A stretch of 64,000 bases of DNA from JAAXIE01 sp965263155 (GTDB lineage: Bacteria > Chloroflexota > Dehalococcoidia > Lucifugimonadales > JAAXIE01), in assembly GCA_965263155.1 (NCBI GenBank), contig OZ253586.1, positions 2,666,001 to 2,730,000 on the forward strand. Direction: 5' to 3'. Shown here piece after piece: positions 1-9,725 of this stretch. A model generated the notes under the pieces. It ran no database searches, had not been told where the DNA came from, and was given only the letters and a program-made list of their open reading frames with translations. How positions within the stretch are numbered: position 1 is the stretch's first letter; every line of letters begins with the position of its first letter. The position numbers and the translations under genes were made by a program.

Positions 1-695
1 CATCGGCGGGGTAGGCTGACCCACGGCTGGTGCAACAGGGACATCGCGTTCGGGTACTCGTCCGAGCCACGCCCGCGATCTTTCTCGACCTTGGTCGCGC
101 TAGGTAGAGGTGGTTACCGGCGACGCCCTCGACCACCATGCTCTCTCAGAATCGCTGGTAGGCGTAGATACCGCCCACTATCGCATTCATAGCATGTCCG
201 GCGGTGCCGGTTCCACAAAACGGATATCCGGGCAGCGCGCACCTTTTGGTCAAGTTGCCAGGGAAAGCGGCTGTCAGCCGTATCATCTACCTTGGTGGAT
301 TGGGCGAGCCGAAAGCCAAGCTGTCCCTGCACCTTCGCTCTTGGCAAGAGACAGGACAGGCGCTCAGCGAGGCGGGTGTCCCGGTCACGGAATTCAGGGC
401 CGCCGTAATCATCGACTCGGGCAGCATCTCTTTCCAGATGATCCGTTACCTTGTCGAGCGTCTGCCGGTCATGGTCTGCCCCAAGTGGATTTACTCCCGC
501 ATCCAGCCTATCGCCATCGAGGACCTCTTGGAATACATGGTTTCCGCTCTGAACGTTCCGCAGAGCCAAGGTTGTATCATTGAGATTGGAGGCAAGGCGT
601 AACCACTTGTGAGGGGCTGATGTTTATGGGGGCCTGATGTTGGGCTATGCCAAGGCAAGGGGTCTCCGGCGTTTGTTGTTGCAGGGCGAGGATAA
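1..695 (+). pseudogene. NAD(P)-binding epimerase-like protein, decayed and truncated
   Basis: Remnant of a YbjT/DUF2867-like NAD(P)-binding epimerase whose beginning lies outside the window. Family-like sequence is spread over several frames. Bases 20-65 read GHRVRVLVR in frame 3. Frame 2 then carries SHARDLS, an in-frame TAG at 101-103, and DALDHHALSESLVG with IHSMSGG. Near 270 it switches to frame 3, reading SRIIYLGGLG and then RLPVMVCPKW up to IIEIGGKA and a TAA at 600-602. The match resumes in frame 1 (MLGYAKARGLRRLLLQ) to about 695 and then stops. At least three frameshifts and one stop make it non-functional. Family assignment is from recalled sequence pattern, not a search. Confidence 0.7.
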
Positions 696-730
696 TGGCT
701 GGGAATGCCTGCAAGGAGTCCACTAGGCGC

Positions 731-1115
731 TCACAACCAGATCAACTTGCTCCCAAAGTAGGAACTGACCACGCCGCCCATAGTCGCCCTGACCCCCACG
801 CTGATGAGACTCACATAGGGTGAGATGCGTGCGCCGTAGACCACTCGACTGAAAATATCTCTGCCTAGCTGGCCGGTGCCAAACAGGAAGGTCCTACCCG
901 TTTCTAGGGTACCGTCGTGCGTATCCGGAATAGTGGTGCCTGGAGCGTCATGTTTAGAATGCTTGGTGTCTACGATGTGTGGGGCGCATGGGTCGAAGGG
1001 AGGGATATTTTGGGGGGAAATGGCTACAAATATCATGATCAAAAGGACAACAGCGCCAAAGGTGCCCAAAGGCTTCTTACGGGCAAATCTCCAGAGAGGC
1101 CGGGCAATGCACTGT
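731..1115 (-). pseudogene. DppC-like ABC transporter permease, N-terminal fragment
   Basis: About 125 codons of an oligopeptide/dipeptide ABC permease of the DppC/OppC type, which is normally about 280-320 residues. Visible are a basic start (RPLWRFARKKPLG), one hydrophobic helix (GAVVLLIMIFVAI), the periplasmic FLFGTGQLGRDIFSRVVYG segment that is typical of DppC, and the beginning of the second membrane segment. The reading frame is open from about 1108 to 731 but is preceded by an in-frame TAG, and it ends abruptly before the core permease domain. It lies just downstream of a DppB tail on the same strand, so it is the remains of a dppBC operon. Confidence 0.7.
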
Positions 1116-1173
1116 CGCTAGCTCTCTCGCCGGAGCGAGCCCCAGGGCTGACACGGCGACCGTGGCCCGGCTC

Positions 1174-1227
1174 CTAGGCATAGCGGATCTTCGGAACCAG
1201 CCAGGCGTATAGCAAGTCCACTACTAG
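1174..1227 (-). pseudogene. DppB-like permease, last 17 codons
   Basis: A short minus-strand reading LVVDLLYAWLVPKIRYA followed by a stop matches the conserved C-terminal end of DppB-type permeases (VVDLLYAWLDPRIRY). The rest of the gene is missing: the match ends one base before the left inverted repeat of the IS5-like element at 1229. The simplest reading is that the element inserted into dppB. No dppB sequence was recognised on the far side of the element. Confidence 0.55.
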
Positions 1228-1228
1228 C

Positions 1229-2160
1229 AGGCTGTGGGAAAACGGAATCGGTGAGGTAGGATAGAACCACCAAGGGATTGGTGGTGTGGGGGCCATGCGC
1301 TGGAGACGTGACCCTCAGGGTACGATGCTGGCCTTCGTGGATGTAGAGGAGCGAGTCCCCAAGGACCATCCCCTCAGGACCATCAATGGCGCGACGGACG
1401 AAGCCCTAGAGCGTCTGTCGGGGAGTGGGGAGAGGTTGAGGAACGAGACCCATCGGAGCAGAACGGACCCGGAGGCGCGTTTGATGCGCAAGGGCAAGGG
1501 TAAGGAGGCCAGGCTGTCATTCATGGGCCACGCGGCCACGCCCTCATGGAGAACGGCAACGGGCTGGCTGACGGACTTCGTGGTGAGCAGGGCAACGGGC
1601 ACGGCCGAGCGTGACGCTGTGCCTGTGATGCTGGACGATGCCCGGCAGCGGGGCTTCCATCCCAAGACCCTGGGGGGAGATAAGGGCTACGACACGCGGG
1701 AGTGTGTCAGGGCCATGCGCAATCGTGGAGTGACGCCCCATGTGGCTCAGCGCACACGCTCTGCGATAGACGGTCGCACCACACGGCATCGGGGCTACAG
1801 GATGAGCCAGAAGATTCGCAAGCGGGTGGAGGAGATATTCGGGTGGATGAAGACTGTGGGAGGATTTCGGCGGACCCGGTATCGGGGAGTGGAGCGCACT
1901 GGGTTGGCAGGATACTTTGTGGCCACGGCTTACAACCTGGTGGGGATGGCTACCCTCCTGTCGCCACAGCAGAGCCGTGTCCCGCGAGCCCTGTGACCTG
2001 CCCGCGGGCACTGGGGAGAACATGGCCTGACGGGACCTGCAAGACCAACCTCCCCATCCCTCCACCATACCCCCAAGGGCTTCTTTCTCACCAAATATGA
2101 CGCCATCAACCCCTCAACCGGTTGACCTCTTCCCAACACAACTCATTCTTCCGCAGCCTT
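1229..2160 (+). mobile_element. IS5-family-like element, internally deleted
   Basis: About 930 bp bounded by imperfect inverted repeats. The left end reads AGGCTGTGGGAAAAC (1229-1243). The right end, read inwards from about 2160, gives AGGCTGCGGAAGAAT, matching at 11 of 15 positions. It encloses a shortened DDE transposase gene. The flanks are a dppB remnant on the left and AT-rich non-coding DNA on the right. No convincing target-site duplication was made out. A second, more decayed piece of the same element lies at 9432-9725. Confidence 0.65.
1295..1996 (+). pseudogene. IS5-family transposase with internal deletion
   Basis: The reading frame is open for 233 codons from ATG 1295 but looks like a deletion derivative. 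The N-terminus (MRWRRDPQGTMLAFVDVEER) and the C-terminal DDE half (GDKGYDTREC, IDGRTTRHRGYRMSQK, EEIFGWMKTVGGFRRTRYRG) are recognisable. The middle, roughly 130 residues in full-length relatives and containing the first catalytic Asp region, is missing between LERLSG and TDPEARL. A tandem 8-base duplication (GGCCACGC at 1526-1533 and 1534-1541) puts about 15 codons out of the ancestral frame before it is restored near 1575. It probably cannot transpose by itself. Confidence 0.7.
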
Positions 2161-2440
2161 TTAGATATCTATGGTGATATAGTTGGCCCCAATCGTTGGT
2201 GATGAAATATATACTTGGCATTGGTTAGGCCGATAAAGGGAGCAGAGACAGTAGTTGCACCGGCTACACCGTGCGCCGTGACGACTGCGTTTGAGGCCGC
2301 CCTATTGGATGATGCTAGGGGGTGCGTTGGAACGGGTCGTCACCCGACGGGCACCGCACGGGTGATGGGCTTGGAAGAGGGCTTCGTTCCCCATGAGGTG
2401 TCTCTCCGCCTCCCGCTGGCAGGTTTATGGAGATAAGGAT

Positions 2441-3187
2441 ATGAAGCTGTCCGATGTGCTGCGTCACGGGTTATCACTTCCCGTGCTGGTCATGGTGTTT
2501 TTGTTTTTGGCGACCGCGTGTGGGGCATCTGGTGAGCCGACGCCCACTCCAGAACCTGAGTTGACGCTGGAACGGGTGCTTGAGAGTGCAGGGGGGAAAT
2601 TGGCCGCCATGTCGACAGCAAAGTTCGAAATGATAGACGAAATGGAATCAGGAGCCCAGTTCTTTCGAACGACCTTGAAGAGCGTTGAAGGAGAAATAAG
2701 GTCGCCCGACGCCGCGAGGATGCTGGTGGATGTGGAGGCGCCGGCAATGGGATTCGTGGAAATTGAGATATTGGCGGTCAAGGACCTGGCATACATGAAA
2801 TTCTCCAAGGACGCACCGTGGGTGCCCTTGCCTATAGACCAGGTACCCTTCAATTTCGGGGGCATAGGCATTACTTTGAGCGAATTGCTGCCCATCATCC
2901 GGGATGCAGCCATTACGGGTCTGGAGTCAATCGAGGGCGTCCAGACTATCCGTATAGAAGGGAATATTGTGTCCGAGGAGCTTTCAGACCTCATCACGTC
3001 CGTGGACTCGGGTCATCCAATCACGTTGACCTTCTGGATTGGCGCAGTTGACCACACTTTGCGGCAGCTCACAATAGCTGGCAAGATCTTCAACGGGGAC
3101 GCTCCGGAAACGAGGCGTCGGGTGATCATCAGGGACATAAACCTTCCTGTAGACATCCAACTTCCGGACATAGCCACCGGGCCGTGA
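2441..3187 (+). CDS. LppX/LprAFG-family lipoprotein
   Basis: A 248-residue exported lipoprotein. Residues 1-27 form a signal peptide with a hydrophobic core and a lipobox-like LATAC, so Cys27 would be diacylated by Lgt. The mature part after a proline-rich linker (EPTPTPEPE) matches the LppX_LprAFG fold, which in mycobacteria forms a hydrophobic pocket that carries acylated lipids. ATG 2441 is chosen over an upstream in-frame start because it has a good ribosome site (GGAGATAAGG) and begins exactly at the signal peptide. The stop overlaps the GTG of the next gene (MFS exporter) in GTGA, so the two are translationally coupled. This is the same order as lprG-p55 in mycobacteria. Lipid binding is inferred from the family. 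Confidence 0.8.
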   Translation: MKLSDVLRHGLSLPVLVMVFLFLATACGASGEPTPTPEPELTLERVLESAGGKLAAMSTAKFEMIDEMESGAQFFRTTLKSVEGEIRSPDAARMLVDVEAPAMGFVEIEILAVKDLAYMKFSKDAPWVPLPIDQVPFNFGGIGITLSELLPIIRDAAITGLESIEGVQTIRIEGNIVSEELSDLITSVDSGHPITLTFWIGAVDHTLRQLTIAGKIFNGDAPETRRRVIIRDINLPVDIQLPDIATGP

Positions 3188-4656
3188 ACTCTGTTAGGTT
3201 CTACCTCACTTCCCTAGGGTCTTCCCAGACTGCTATCTTGGGAATACTTTGCTTGGGGGTATTCTCGACCGCCTTGGACCAGACGGTGGTGGTCGCCGCG
3301 TTGCCCAGCGTCATGCTGGACTTGGAAATACCCCTTACGGATCTGGACAAGGCATCTTGGATCGTAACCGGATACCTGGTCAGCTATACCGTAGCCATGC
3401 CGTTGGCGGGGCGTCTGTCCGATGTCTATGGACGTATCAGGATGTTCCAAGCTGCGCTGGTCCTGTTCTCCATCGGGTCGGGGCTAGTGGCGGTTGCGCC
3501 GGACTTTTCGTGGATAGTGTCGGCAAGGGTGCTTCAGGCCTTCGGAGGAGGCGCCACGGTCCCCATAGGTCTCGCTATGGCGGTAGCCACCGTAGCACCA
3601 GCGAGGAGGGGAGTGGCATTAGGACTCGTGGCCGCCTCGGCGGAAGCTGGGTCCGTTTTGGGCCCACTCTATGGTGGGGCCATAATCGAGTGGATTGGCT
3701 GGCGGTGGATATTCTGGCTGGACATACCGCAGAGCCTCATCCTGATAGCGCTTCTGGCGGTTTTGCACAACCGCCCCAACCCTGAAGCCAAAATGGACTA
3801 TTTCGGTGCCCTAGCGCTGGGCGGGGCCCTCACTGCCCTTACAATTGCGCTGTCCCAAAGAAGCATCTTTTCGGGAGAGTCCATTGCCCCATATTTGATG
3901 GCAGCCGTTGGAGTCAGCCTAGTCGTCGTATTGATCGCGGTAGAGAGACGCGCTATCCAGCCTCTGATGGCATCTTTTCTGTACACCTCTCGGGCGTTCG
4001 TGTCCTCCAACATTGCCCAATTCCTGGTGGGCGTCGCCTTGATCATTGCTTTGGTAGCCGTGCCTCTCATGGCGGGCACCGTCATGGAAAAATCGGCCTT
4101 GGCGAGTGCGCTGCAGTTGGTCCGACTTACGGCCGCCATCCCAGTGGGCGCAGTGATAGGAGGCTACATGCTGCGCTGGGCGGGCGTAAGGGCGGTGTGC
4201 GTTACCGGCCTCGCGTTCATTGGGGTGGGTCTGTTGTTCATGAGCGGCTGGGAGACGGAGGTGGAGGAACTGAGGCTAACGGCGCCCTTGGCCTTGACGG
4301 GATTAGGATTTGGGCTGGTAATCCCTCCCATAAGCATCAGCGCTTTGAGCGCAGCGCCTAGTCATTATTGGGGCGCCGCGGCCTCATTGGTCACCGCATC
4401 GCGAATGGTGGGGATGGCGTTGGGGCTGGCGGCCTTGTCCGCTTGGGGTATAGAGCGCTTCTACAGCCTGACCGCCCACGTGGTAATCGGAGAGACATTC
4501 GAAGAGACCGAGGCGCCCTTGATTGAAGCTGGGGTGACGGTGTTCCAGAACCTTTTTATGATTTCCGGGTTCCTAGCCTTGGTTGCCATTCTGCCGGCCC
4601 TCATGATGAGAGTGGAAGATGCTGAAGAAACAGAAGAAGCCGGAGCTTTCTTCTGA
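3184..4656 (+). CDS. DHA2-family MFS exporter (P55-like)
   Basis: A 490-residue multi-spanning transporter of the drug:H+ antiporter-2 type, which has 14 predicted helices. Visible motifs are LDQTVVVAALP in helix 1, the motif A loop GRLSDVYGRIRMF between helices 2 and 3, and a helix 5 antiporter motif region around GSVLGPLYGG. It starts at GTG 3184 inside the stop of the lipoprotein gene (4-base overlap). In mycobacteria the P55 transporter works with the LprG lipoprotein to move triacylated lipids outwards. The same pairing here suggests a lipid or lipophilic-compound exporter rather than a simple drug pump, but the substrate is not shown by the sequence. Confidence 0.85.
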   Translation: MNSVRFYLTSLGSSQTAILGILCLGVFSTALDQTVVVAALPSVMLDLEIPLTDLDKASWIVTGYLVSYTVAMPLAGRLSDVYGRIRMFQAALVLFSIGSGLVAVAPDFSWIVSARVLQAFGGGATVPIGLAMAVATVAPARRGVALGLVAASAEAGSVLGPLYGGAIIEWIGWRWIFWLDIPQSLILIALLAVLHNRPNPEAKMDYFGALALGGALTALTIALSQRSIFSGESIAPYLMAAVGVSLVVVLIAVERRAIQPLMASFLYTSRAFVSSNIAQFLVGVALIIALVAVPLMAGTVMEKSALASALQLVRLTAAIPVGAVIGGYMLRWAGVRAVCVTGLAFIGVGLLFMSGWETEVEELRLTAPLALTGLGFGLVIPPISISALSAAPSHYWGAAASLVTASRMVGMALGLAALSAWGIERFYSLTAHVVIGETFEETEAPLIEAGVTVFQNLFMISGFLALVAILPALMMRVEDAEETEEAGAFF

Positions 4657-4859
4657 AGGTGTTCCCGCCAACTCCAACGGAGCAGAAGAATGGGAATCAT
4701 GCCCGAATTCGCCACTGCTGGGCAAGACGACCCATCTGAAACTGGCATTATCATAGTGGGGAAAGCCCGGTGTGAAATCAACCAACGGTTCTCGTGTCCT
4801 GAATGGGCACTCCGGTCAGCGAGGGAACTGTTAACTCGAGAATCCGAGTGAGTCGATCA

Positions 4860-5946
4860 ATGCCACCCCGACATTGGCAGGACGCGGATGCAACGTTGCC
4901 TTCCCCATTCCCTGAAGGCTGGACCTCGTCGCCAAGCGGTCCTCAAGTCCAAGCTCATCCAAAGACTTGGATGGGGACGAATATCGTTGTCTGGTGTGAC
5001 TAGGAAGGGCGCATCTGTGTCGCCGAGTCCGTTTGCCCACACCTAGGATCAGATCTGGGACCCGCTACGCGAGGACGCGTACGCGGTGGCCAAGTCGTGT
5101 GCCCCTTCCATTGCTTTGAATACAATGCAACCGGCCAGTGTGTAGCCACCCCCTATGCCGCTGCACCTAGGAACGCAAGGTTACGAGTCTTCCAGACACA
5201 GGAGTTCTTGGCCTGATTTTCGCTTGGTGGGGAATCCAGGGAAGAGAGCCGCAATGGCACTTGCCCACGGATTCGCTGGACGAAGCAGGGTGGAGTCAGT
5301 TCCAGATCAGGACCACACGCTTTCCCGGCCATCCCCAAGAGACAACAGAGAACTCCGTGGATTGGGCCCACTTCCTTTATGTCCACGGCTACGACAGCGT
5401 GAACCGCATCGGGGCAGTGTCGGTGGACGGGCCCTGTCTCGAGTGCCGCTTCGACTTCAGGCGCACTCGGAGGATCGCCAAAATCACAACTTTGACCCTT
5501 GATTTCTCCACCACAACCCATGTTTTGGGGTTGGGCTACTCGTTCGTGGAGATCCGCGAGCACTCAGTCAGGATGGATATGCGCATGTGGGTACTGGCTA
5601 CGCCTATCGACGGCACACTGATCGACCTGTCCCTAGACTCGCAGATGCGGGAGGTTCGCAACCCGATGCGTTGGATGGTGGGGCTAGGATTTCTCCCGTT
5701 GAGACTGCGTGCACCCATCATGAACAAGATCATGCTCCCATGTAAACCCGGGATGTTCAGCAGGACGTGGTCGTCTGGAGTCGCAAGAGGTACCGGTCCC
5801 GGCCGCAGCTTTGCTTTTCCGACGGCGAAATCATGCCCTATCGAGCCTATTGCGCTCAGTTCTATCCCGATCCTCGTGATTCGGAGAGTCCACTCTCGAG
5901 AGCATCAGACGGCACTGCATATGACCACTCCAGTACGCGGGCTTGA
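4860..5946 (+). pseudogene. Rieske-type oxygenase (KshA-like), multiply frameshifted
   Basis: A decayed Rieske non-heme iron oxygenase. Pieces in order: PFPEGW; PRRQAVLKSKLIQ in a second frame; WMGTNIVVWCD ending in an in-frame TAG at 5001-5003; then GRICVAESVCPHLGSDLG and VVCPFHCFEYNATGQC, which hold the Cys-x-His and Cys-x2-His cluster ligands. A frameshift near 5210 leads to FAWWGIQGREPQWHLP, ETTENSVDWAHFLYVHGY and a long stretch to MNKIMLP. A last frameshift near 5755 gives QQDVVVWSRKRYRSRPQLC and GEIMPYRAYCAQFYPDP to a stop at 5946. At least four lesions make it non-functional. KshA-like assignment is by pattern of the ENSVDWAHF region. Confidence 0.75.
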
Positions 5947-6073
5947 AGAGAAGCTTCAAGATGGAGTGCATCGAGGGCTGGCGGAGTCGCAATAGCAAGG
6001 GAAACATACGTGAGGAGGCACTGGCAGGCGGCCCCGTCGTGTCCTGAGGCTACCTCAGCTAGAATAGCAGGCC

Positions 6074-8539
6074 ATGAGCACGATACTCGATAGACTGAGC
6101 CGGCTGGTCACGGCTCGCCCATACGTCACTCTCCTCATCCTAGTCATCATTACCGTTGCGCTGGGGGCTGGCACGACACGTCGTGCGCCGCCGCCGGAGA
6201 CGAAGGCAACCCTGCCCCAAGGGAACGCTGTGGCCGATGCCTTGGTTGAGCTCGATGACCTCTTCGGGGAGGCCGGCGAGGCCAGTGTTGTAACGCTCCT
6301 TTTCCGCGGAGAGGCACTTACGCCCGACGGACTCACGCAAATGGACGTCCTAGTCCGTGACGTCGTCAGCGATCCGAGTGTAGGAGATTTACTGGCGCCA
6401 ACCGATCCTGTCGTAGCACCTTCATTGCTACTCAGGCTCCTCCTCCAAGTGGACGGCTTCGAGTCGGTGACGCAGTCCGACATAGACACCGCCCGCGGTC
6501 CACCGGAGATCCTGGGGGCAATCGAGGCGATGACCGGGACCGACACAGATGGCACACCGGTCGCGATTGCCATCATTCGTTTGCGTGACACGGGCGACGA
6601 GCGGATTGAGGAGGCCGAGCGCAGGATCCGCGACCTCGCGTCGGAGGATGAGGGCCCGTTGCAAGTGAGCAGTATCTCATCCGTAGTGATTGAGGATGAG
6701 TACAAGAAGGCCACGGAGGAAGGGATGTTGCCCCTGATAGGGCTAGCGTTCCTGCTGATAATGGCCCTGATCGTGGTCTTCATGCGCACGATCTCAGACC
6801 TGGTGCTTACGCTGGTCGGCCTTCTCATGTCGATGATCTGGATCCTTGGAGCGGAGGGCTGGCTTGGGCCGAACGCGCTGGGTCTTACCGGTCCTCCCAA
6901 CTCGCTGACGGCGATGGTGCCGATTATCGTGATCGGCCTCACCGTGGACTATGCGATCCAGATTATCTCGCACTACCGCGAGCAGCGTGCTGCCGGCGAG
7001 GGAGTCTTGGGGGCGGTTCGTATGGGACTGCGAAACGTCACCGTCCCATTGACGCTGGCGGCGGGCACGACGATCGTGAGCTTGCTGGCGAGCCTGTTCT
7101 CCCCGATAGGAATAGTTGGCGACTTCGGCATCGTCGCGGGGCTGGGTGTAGGGATGAGCCTGCTTGTGATGCTGACGCTGGTGCCGGCTGGACGCACTAT
7201 CATTGACCGGAGGCGCGAGGCACGGGGCACGTTGGCGGCGCCCCGCCCAATCTCGACCGCATTGCCGGGTGTCGGGCGGCTGGCAGAGCTGCTGGGGAGG
7301 AGCGTTACCCGCAGGCCTGCGCCCTACATCATCGTTGTGGTCGCAGTGACGATTGGGCTGGGGTTCGCGGCCACTGGTCTCAAGTCGGAATTCAGCATCC
7401 GCGACATCCTGCCACGAGGTGGTGACTTACTTCAGGACATGAACACCTTGGATGCGGCCGTAGGCGGTACAACCGAAATGGCCAGTGTACTGATCAAGGC
7501 CGAGGCCACGGAGACCCGCACGCTTCTGAACATACGCGACCTAGAAACGGCGTTCGCGGATGAGATGCGCCGTCCACCTGCGGCAGCAGGACCTATCCAA
7601 GCATCATACGAATTGCTCGTCCGCGACTGGACCAACGACAGCGGGGAATCCGGTGACAAGTACGACCCGGAGCTCGCAGCGCTCTTCCGGGAAGCCTCTG
7701 CCGGAGTGGAACTGGATGCCAAGCTGATGCAGGAATTCCTCGACAAACTCGAGGAGAAGGACCCCACTTTCGGGCACCTGTTGGTCAACAATCCGGAAGG
7801 CATCGACGCAATACTGGTGCAATTCCCAACGTATTCGGGCGATCCCACGCAGACGAGGGTGCTCCAGCAGGACATTGAGGCACTCTGGTCCGGCGATGAT
7901 CACAACGTCACGGCGACCTCGGTGAGCATCATCTCAGTGACGGTCACGGACGCCATCAAAGACCGGCAGACGGAGGCCATCACCACCACAATCGCGGCAG
8001 CCTTAACCGTCCTCGCCGTCTTCTTCTGGGTGACAGCACGCCAGCCTCTGCTGGCGTTCATTGCAGTGGGGCCGATCGTGCTCGTCCTCATCTCGGTGCT
8101 AGGCACTATGGCGTTGCTGGGCATCCCTTACACAATCATCACGTCCATTATCACGGCCCTCTCGATTGGGATCGGGGTTGACTACACCATCCATATGATT
8201 CATAGCTACCGCGAGGAGTACGCACTGGCGCGCGACCCGGAGCAGGCAGCAATCCGGACGCTGGCTACCACTGGTTCGGCGCTGCTGGGCTCCGCGTTGA
8301 CTACGGCGCTCGGGCTCGGAGTGCTTGTGGCCTCGCCACTGGTTGCGTCCCAGCAGTTCGGCGTCACGGCAGCGATTACGATTGCCTACTCGCTGATAGT
8401 CTCCATTCTTGTGGTGCCACCCGCGATGACGGTCTGGGGCGCGTACCAGAATATGCGACTGCGCTCCATGGTGCATCGCTGGTCGGAGGAGCTCGACGAA
8501 GCGATCGAAGCGGTGCACCGGCGTCACGAGGGGGACTAG
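6074..8539 (+). CDS. MMPL/RND-family transporter
   Basis: An 821-residue RND-superfamily transporter with the two-fold MMPL layout: one N-terminal helix, a large extracytoplasmic domain (about residues 40-215), five helices, a second N-terminal-type helix near 415, a second large domain (about 435-640) and five more helices. The proton-relay motif G-x3-D-Y is present in both halves (GLTVDYAIQII near 290 and GIGVDYTIHMIH near 700), each followed by a YRE segment. Related proteins export lipids, hopanoids or siderophores, and archaeal and bacterial homologues are often annotated only as MMPL. It stands 1.4 kb downstream of the lipoprotein/MFS pair on the same strand, separated by a dead Rieske gene. 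Substrate unknown. Confidence 0.85.
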   Translation: MSTILDRLSRLVTARPYVTLLILVIITVALGAGTTRRAPPPETKATLPQGNAVADALVELDDLFGEAGEASVVTLLFRGEALTPDGLTQMDVLVRDVVSDPSVGDLLAPTDPVVAPSLLLRLLLQVDGFESVTQSDIDTARGPPEILGAIEAMTGTDTDGTPVAIAIIRLRDTGDERIEEAERRIRDLASEDEGPLQVSSISSVVIEDEYKKATEEGMLPLIGLAFLLIMALIVVFMRTISDLVLTLVGLLMSMIWILGAEGWLGPNALGLTGPPNSLTAMVPIIVIGLTVDYAIQIISHYREQRAAGEGVLGAVRMGLRNVTVPLTLAAGTTIVSLLASLFSPIGIVGDFGIVAGLGVGMSLLVMLTLVPAGRTIIDRRREARGTLAAPRPISTALPGVGRLAELLGRSVTRRPAPYIIVVVAVTIGLGFAATGLKSEFSIRDILPRGGDLLQDMNTLDAAVGGTTEMASVLIKAEATETRTLLNIRDLETAFADEMRRPPAAAGPIQASYELLVRDWTNDSGESGDKYDPELAALFREASAGVELDAKLMQEFLDKLEEKDPTFGHLLVNNPEGIDAILVQFPTYSGDPTQTRVLQQDIEALWSGDDHNVTATSVSIISVTVTDAIKDRQTEAITTTIAAALTVLAVFFWVTARQPLLAFIAVGPIVLVLISVLGTMALLGIPYTIITSIITALSIGIGVDYTIHMIHSYREEYALARDPEQAAIRTLATTGSALLGSALTTALGLGVLVASPLVASQQFGVTAAITIAYSLIVSILVVPPAMTVWGAYQNMRLRSMVHRWSEELDEAIEAVHRRHEGD

Positions 8540-8658
8540 CCTCAGACCTCAATGGGAAGGCGTCGCGGGCCGGCGACCTCAGAGATCCTCGTGGCTCCTG
8601 ATGATGGGCTCCCCGTCACATCGCATACGGCGAATGAAGGTGAGAGGCCTAGCGCTGA

Positions 8659-9431
8659 TCAGGCGTGTAGCTCGTGCCTTCGTTCGGAGATGTGGAACTT
8701 CAGCTTCTTGTTCGGTTTCATCGACGGCAACGGGCTGAATTTGAGCTTGTAGTTCCCCGGGGACACCTTGAGCGTGAAGTAATGTGCGACCATCAGGACA
8801 TTGACGGCCAGTTGCAGTTCCATCCACCGGGAGCCTAGGCACGTGTGCGTACCCAGCCCATAGGGAGCGTATCCGGGTTTGTGATGCTCATTGCGGGGAG
8901 GCAAATAGCGGTCTATATCGAACGTGCGGGCATCGGGGAAAACGTCGTCCATGTAATGCGAGGCCGTCTGAGTGATGACGACCCTCGATCCCACCGGCAC
9001 CTCATAGTCCTCGACCACACACGAGTTCATCACGGTCCGCATGGACATCGGGACGATTGGGTAGAGACGCAGGCACTCCATGAGGCAGCGGTGCATGACG
9101 TCAATTGAGGCCGGAGTGAAATCCTCACCATCCGGATCTCCGTTCTCGAACAGGGCGTCGGTCTCACTCTGGATTTTTGCATAGAGCTCTGGTTGCGACG
9201 CCATGGCGTACAAGGCGACGCTGAACGCATCTCCAAGGTACACGCTAGCAATCAGCGCTGCAGATAGAGCGAATCGCAGATTCGACTCCGGGACGAACTG
9301 CGGATCACTTGCGTGCGGGCTTAGAATGTCATCCGCAAGGTCTCGCGGACTTCCAGCCCGCGCGCGGGCGTATGTACACTTTGAATCCGTTCAAGCAGCG
9401 TTTCGATGGCTTTCGCGCGGCGTTTCATGCT
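8659..9431 (-). pseudogene. Cytochrome P450, C-terminal two-fifths
   Basis: Remnant of a cytochrome P450. The open part (8659-9243, extending open to about 9350) carries the K-helix ExxR in ECLRLYP, the FDIDRYLPPRNEH region and the heme-binding loop PYGLGTHTCLG with the cysteine ligand (Tyr replaces the usual Phe at its start). Upstream, the frame runs through SPRDLADDILS and SNLRFALSAALIASVYLGDA, then shifts near 9357 to MKRRAKAIETLLERIQSVH, ending at 9431. There the IS5 fragment begins, so the first half of the gene is gone. The fragment cannot make an active P450. Confidence 0.75.
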
Positions 9432-9725
9432 CGGGGGGACATAAGGGCTACGACACGCGGAGTGTGTCAGGGCTATGCGCAATCGTGGAGGACGCCCCAT
9501 GAGGCTCGGCCCACACGTTCTGTGATAGACGGTCGCGCCACACGGCATCGGGGCTACAGGATGAGCCAGAAGATTCGTTAGCAGGTGGAGAAGATATTCG
9601 GGTGGATGAAGACGATGGAAGGATTTCGGCGGAGTCGGTATCGGGGAGTGGAGCGTACTGGGTTGGCAGGATACTTCGTGGCCACGGCCCACAACTTCGT
9701 GCGGATGGCCAACCTGCTGGCAGCG
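9432..9725 (+). mobile_element. IS5-like transposase fragment, second copy
   Basis: Nearly 300 bp closely matching 1675-1955 of the first IS5-like element. GDKGYDTR, IDGRATRHRGYRMSQK and IFGWMKTMEGFRRSRYRG are visible. It has two single-base deletions near 9460 and 9490 and a TAG in place of a Lys codon at 9580-9582. Both ends of the element are missing. The left junction abuts the P450 remnant exactly, and the right junction abuts an unrelated short coding tail. Confidence 0.75.

Noticed and set aside
4803..5003. Separate 66-codon gene upstream of the Rieske remnant
   Set aside because: Its reading (PFPEGW, WMGTNIVVWCD) is the N-terminal part of the Rieske oxygenase, cut off by an in-frame stop.
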